DNA of 24,756 nt from an uncultured Lachnospiraceae bacterium (GTDB lineage Bacteria; Bacillota; Clostridia; Lachnospirales; Lachnospiraceae): positions 1-24,756 of the forward strand of contig CAJUSS010000045.1 of NCBI GenBank assembly GCA_910588895.1. Direction: 5' to 3'. Of this stretch, positions 23,250-24,756 are shown in pieces (position 1 is the stretch's first letter; every line of letters begins with the position of its first letter). Below the pieces are notes generated by a model. It saw nothing but the letters and a program-made list of their open reading frames with translations. It searched no databases and was not told where the DNA came from. Position numbers and translations under genes: made by a program.

Positions 23250-23780
23250 TTAGTGCTGACCACCCTCCGGCGCGCAGCTCATCTCATGCCACTCTTCCCC
23301 GCCCCAAAAAGACCCGGACAGGCCCAGGTCTGTAAAGCCCATCTTCTCATACATCCTGACCTTGTCCTCCAGACAGGTCAAGACCACCCGCTTTCTCCCC
23401 CGCTCCTTTTCCCGGATCAGATAGCGGGACATGATCGTCCTTGCCAGGCCCTGCCCGCGGTACTCCGGGAGGACGTCCAGACCCAAGAGCATCACGCTCC
23501 CTCCGTTGGGATCGTGCAGCTTTGCATCGGTAAAAAAGGCATCCCGAAAGACCGTCTCATCGGTCCCGATCCCATTGAGGAAACCTGCCAGCCTTCCCGT
23601 CTCCTTATCCACCGCCACCAAGAAAAACTCCGGGGCCTTTTTGATCCGCTCCCGCATCATCGTCTCCGAACAGGCTTCATTCGGCGGAAAGCAGATCTGC
23701 TCGATCGCCACCGCCTGCCCGGCCTCCTCCGGCAGGATATCCCGAAAAACAAACCGTTGTTCCAGCTCTTTATCTTCCAT
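23250..23780 (-). CDS. GNAT-family N-acetyltransferase
   Basis: The 176-residue protein is a compact acetyltransferase. LGLDVLPEYRGQGLARTIM (about residues 98-116) is the acetyl-CoA-binding strand and the RGQGLA turn; the EKMGFTDLG end is also typical of the family. The DVLPEYRGQGLA spacing resembles aralkylamine/polyamine-type GNATs, but the substrate is unknown. GGAGG precedes the ATG at 23780. Its first 11 bases overlap the end of the pyrophosphatase-like gene, so translation is probably coupled. Confidence 0.9.
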   Translation of the reverse strand: MEDKELEQRFVFRDILPEEAGQAVAIEQICFPPNEACSETMMRERIKKAPEFFLVAVDKETGRLAGFLNGIGTDETVFRDAFFTDAKLHDPNGGSVMLLGLDVLPEYRGQGLARTIMSRYLIREKERGRKRVVLTCLEDKVRMYEKMGFTDLGLSGSFWGGEEWHEMSCAPEGGQH

Positions 23781-24075
23781 TTCTTTTAACCTCCATTTTC
23801 CTCTGGTCCGCTCTGTCCATGACCGCGCTCAAGCCCTGCCCCTGCATATGCTCAGGCTCGCCTTCCCGCTCAGGTCCCATCAAGATCTCATAGCGGAAAA
23901 ACTGCTCCTGGAACTCCACCTGCGCCCGGATCTCCTCTTTGCAAAAGGTCATCCCGTCCGGCGCCATGATCCCCTCCACATATCCGTAGTTCACGGGATA
24001 GTACATATCCTTGTGCTCCGGATGATAACTTCCTAACGGACGGTCGATCGTCACCTTTACCAGATCTCCGATCAC
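23770..24075 (-). CDS. Pyrophosphatase-like protein lacking the catalytic core (probably defective)
   Basis: The N-terminus IGDLVKVTIDRPLGSYHP...YYPVNYGYVEG is that of the short clostridial inorganic pyrophosphatases (PF00719), which hydrolyse pyrophosphate. After APDG (residues 38-41) the sequence jumps to MTFCKEEIRAQVEFQEQFF, which matches the C-terminal end of that family. The middle part of roughly 45-50 residues, including the DG..E.DAY metal-binding acidic stretch, is missing, in frame. The GTG at 24075 is preferred: homologues start at this point and AAAGGAG lies upstream. An unrelated, charged tail follows the pyrophosphatase part. It is probably inactive as a pyrophosphatase; calling it a pseudogene is an inference. 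It starts the run of genes after the promoter at 24122. Confidence 0.72.
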   Translation of the reverse strand: MIGDLVKVTIDRPLGSYHPEHKDMYYPVNYGYVEGIMAPDGMTFCKEEIRAQVEFQEQFFRYEILMGPEREGEPEHMQGQGLSAVMDRADQRKMEVKRNGR

Positions 24076-24121
24076 TGCTGACACCACTCCTTTCAGGGGC
24101 TAGACTTCCCGGTCACTCATG

Positions 24122-24151
24122 ATTATACTGCCTGATCGGTGTTTCTGTAAA
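24122..24151 (-). promoter_or_regulatory. Promoter of the pyrophosphatase-like/GNAT/kinase-fold run
   Basis: TTTACA (24146-24151) and consensus TATAAT (24122-24127) with an 18-base spacer on the minus strand. Transcription should start near 24115, some 40 bases before the GTG start. Confidence 0.82.
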
Positions 24152-24252
24152 GTGGATAGTGTGTACGCGCTCTGTGCCTTCCATCCAGCTATGTTTTTTC
24201 ACAGCCATGGCAGAGGGATGTGAAGGATGGCCCGCTTCGTCCGGGGTATGAT

Positions 24253-24313
24253 AAAAAGGGCACGATCCAAGCAGCGCAGGGAGGGCCCAAAAGAGGCGCT
24301 CTCCTTTCGGCCC
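24253..24313 (-). terminator. Possible terminator after the penicillin-binding gene
   Basis: GGGCC at the stop codon pairs with GGCCC (24309-24313 with 24283-24287), and inside it AAAGGAG pairs with CTCTTTT, leaving a five-base loop. The nearest U-run (five residues at 24253-24257) is about 25 bases on, so termination could be imperfect. Confidence 0.45.
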
Positions 24314-24756
24314 TATGGAGCCGCAAGACCTTCCTGTATCAGTGCGACAGCGATCTCTCTCGCCAATGTGCTGGACACATTTTTTCCGGCTGTCTCGCCG
24401 ATATAGATACAAAAATAGATCCGGTGTCCCACATCCGCGAAGCCTGTGTACCAGGCGTCCACCACAACACCGTTCATTTTGCCCATACCGGTCTTTCCGT
24501 AGATCGCGCAGGTATCCTGGCTGGCTTCCGGAAGGAACATGACCTCTTCAAGGACCGCCCTTATATCAGAAGGATATCTGGAGGAGCCGCCAAATATCCG
24601 CTCCAGGACTTCAGTCTGCTCCCTGGGGGAGATGTGCAGGGAGGACTCGATCCAGAACCCAGTGAGTGCCGGATCGTTATTGTTGGTGTTCAAGCGGCCC
24701 TCCCAGTCAGTCAATGAAAGAAGTTCCCTGGTTGTTGCACCAAACTCGCGCACCTC
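24313..24756 (-). CDS. BlaR1 sensor / class D beta-lactamase-type penicillin-binding domain, C-terminal part
   Basis: The gene runs off the right edge; only the last 148 codons or so are seen. FWIESSLHISPREQ, YGKTGMG and DAWYTGF line up with the second half of class D beta-lactamases and of the sensor domain of BlaR1/MecR1. KTG is the third conserved active-site motif. The stretch MNGVVVDAWYTGF...IGETAGKN resembles staphylococcal BlaR1 sensors (VNG..GW.VGY...GK..GKN), so I slightly favour a beta-lactam sensor-transducer over a free enzyme. The active-site Ser-x-x-Lys, and the zinc protease part expected in BlaR1, would lie outside the window. Confidence 0.78.
   Translation of the reverse strand, partial: EVREFGATTRELLSLTDWEGRLNTNNNDPALTGFWIESSLHISPREQTEVLERIFGGSSRYPSDIRAVLEEVMFLPEASQDTCAIYGKTGMGKMNGVVVDAWYTGFADVGHRIYFCIYIGETAGKNVSSTLAREIAVALIQEGLAAP

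Overview
The window looks like a chromosomal piece of a GC-rich, low-oxygen Firmicute, most likely a gut-type clostridium of the Lachnospiraceae. The reasons are AGGAGG-type ribosome binding sites, TTGACA/TATAAT promoters with 17-18 base spacers, a Met-specific T-box leader, and protein families common in that group (AGCS symporter, short FNT channel, CUT1 sugar ABC transporter, HD-GYP protein, clostridial TtcA-like protein). The genus cannot be told from the sequence. Every protein gene lies on the minus strand; only a cut-off tRNA-Gly at the left edge is on plus.

Reading in the direction of transcription (right to left): the right edge holds the C-terminal end of a penicillin-binding BlaR1/class D beta-lactamase-type protein. 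Next comes a run with its own promoter: a pyrophosphatase-like protein that has lost its catalytic middle, a GNAT acetyltransferase, a protein-kinase-fold protein with altered catalytic motifs, a second GNAT protein and a short formate/nitrite-type channel, closed by a strong terminator. Then comes a sugar-uptake locus: solute-binding lipoprotein, two permeases, a LacI-family repressor and an intracellular GH32 fructosidase. Three copies of a 16-base operator, ATGGAAC-N2-GTTCCAT, tie the binding-protein promoter and the GH32 gene together. No ATPase is encoded, so a shared one must be supplied from elsewhere. A GH1 6-phospho-beta-glucosidase with its own promoter follows.

An HD-GYP/GAF protein with a long insertion comes next, then sulfur amino acid genes: metA (with Glu111, predicted acetyl-CoA type) behind a T-box with an AUG specifier, then cysK, then a TtcA-like tRNA thiolation protein. 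Downstream is a five-gene unit with its own promoter: a repeat-rich lipoprotein, a membrane-anchored protein with two calcium-loop motifs, an OmpR-type response regulator, a HAMP sensor kinase and a small membrane-anchored protein. The two-component genes overlap by ATGA junctions. This looks like a surface-signalling module of unknown signal. The last gene is an AGCS amino acid/sodium symporter, whose leader contains a promoter, an early terminator and a GC-rich branched structure.

Two long hairpins, one beyond the AGCS gene and one between the sugar-binding protein and permease genes, share an identical 12-base flank and appear to belong to one extragenic palindrome family. I see no CRISPR array, insertion sequence, transposase or phage gene.
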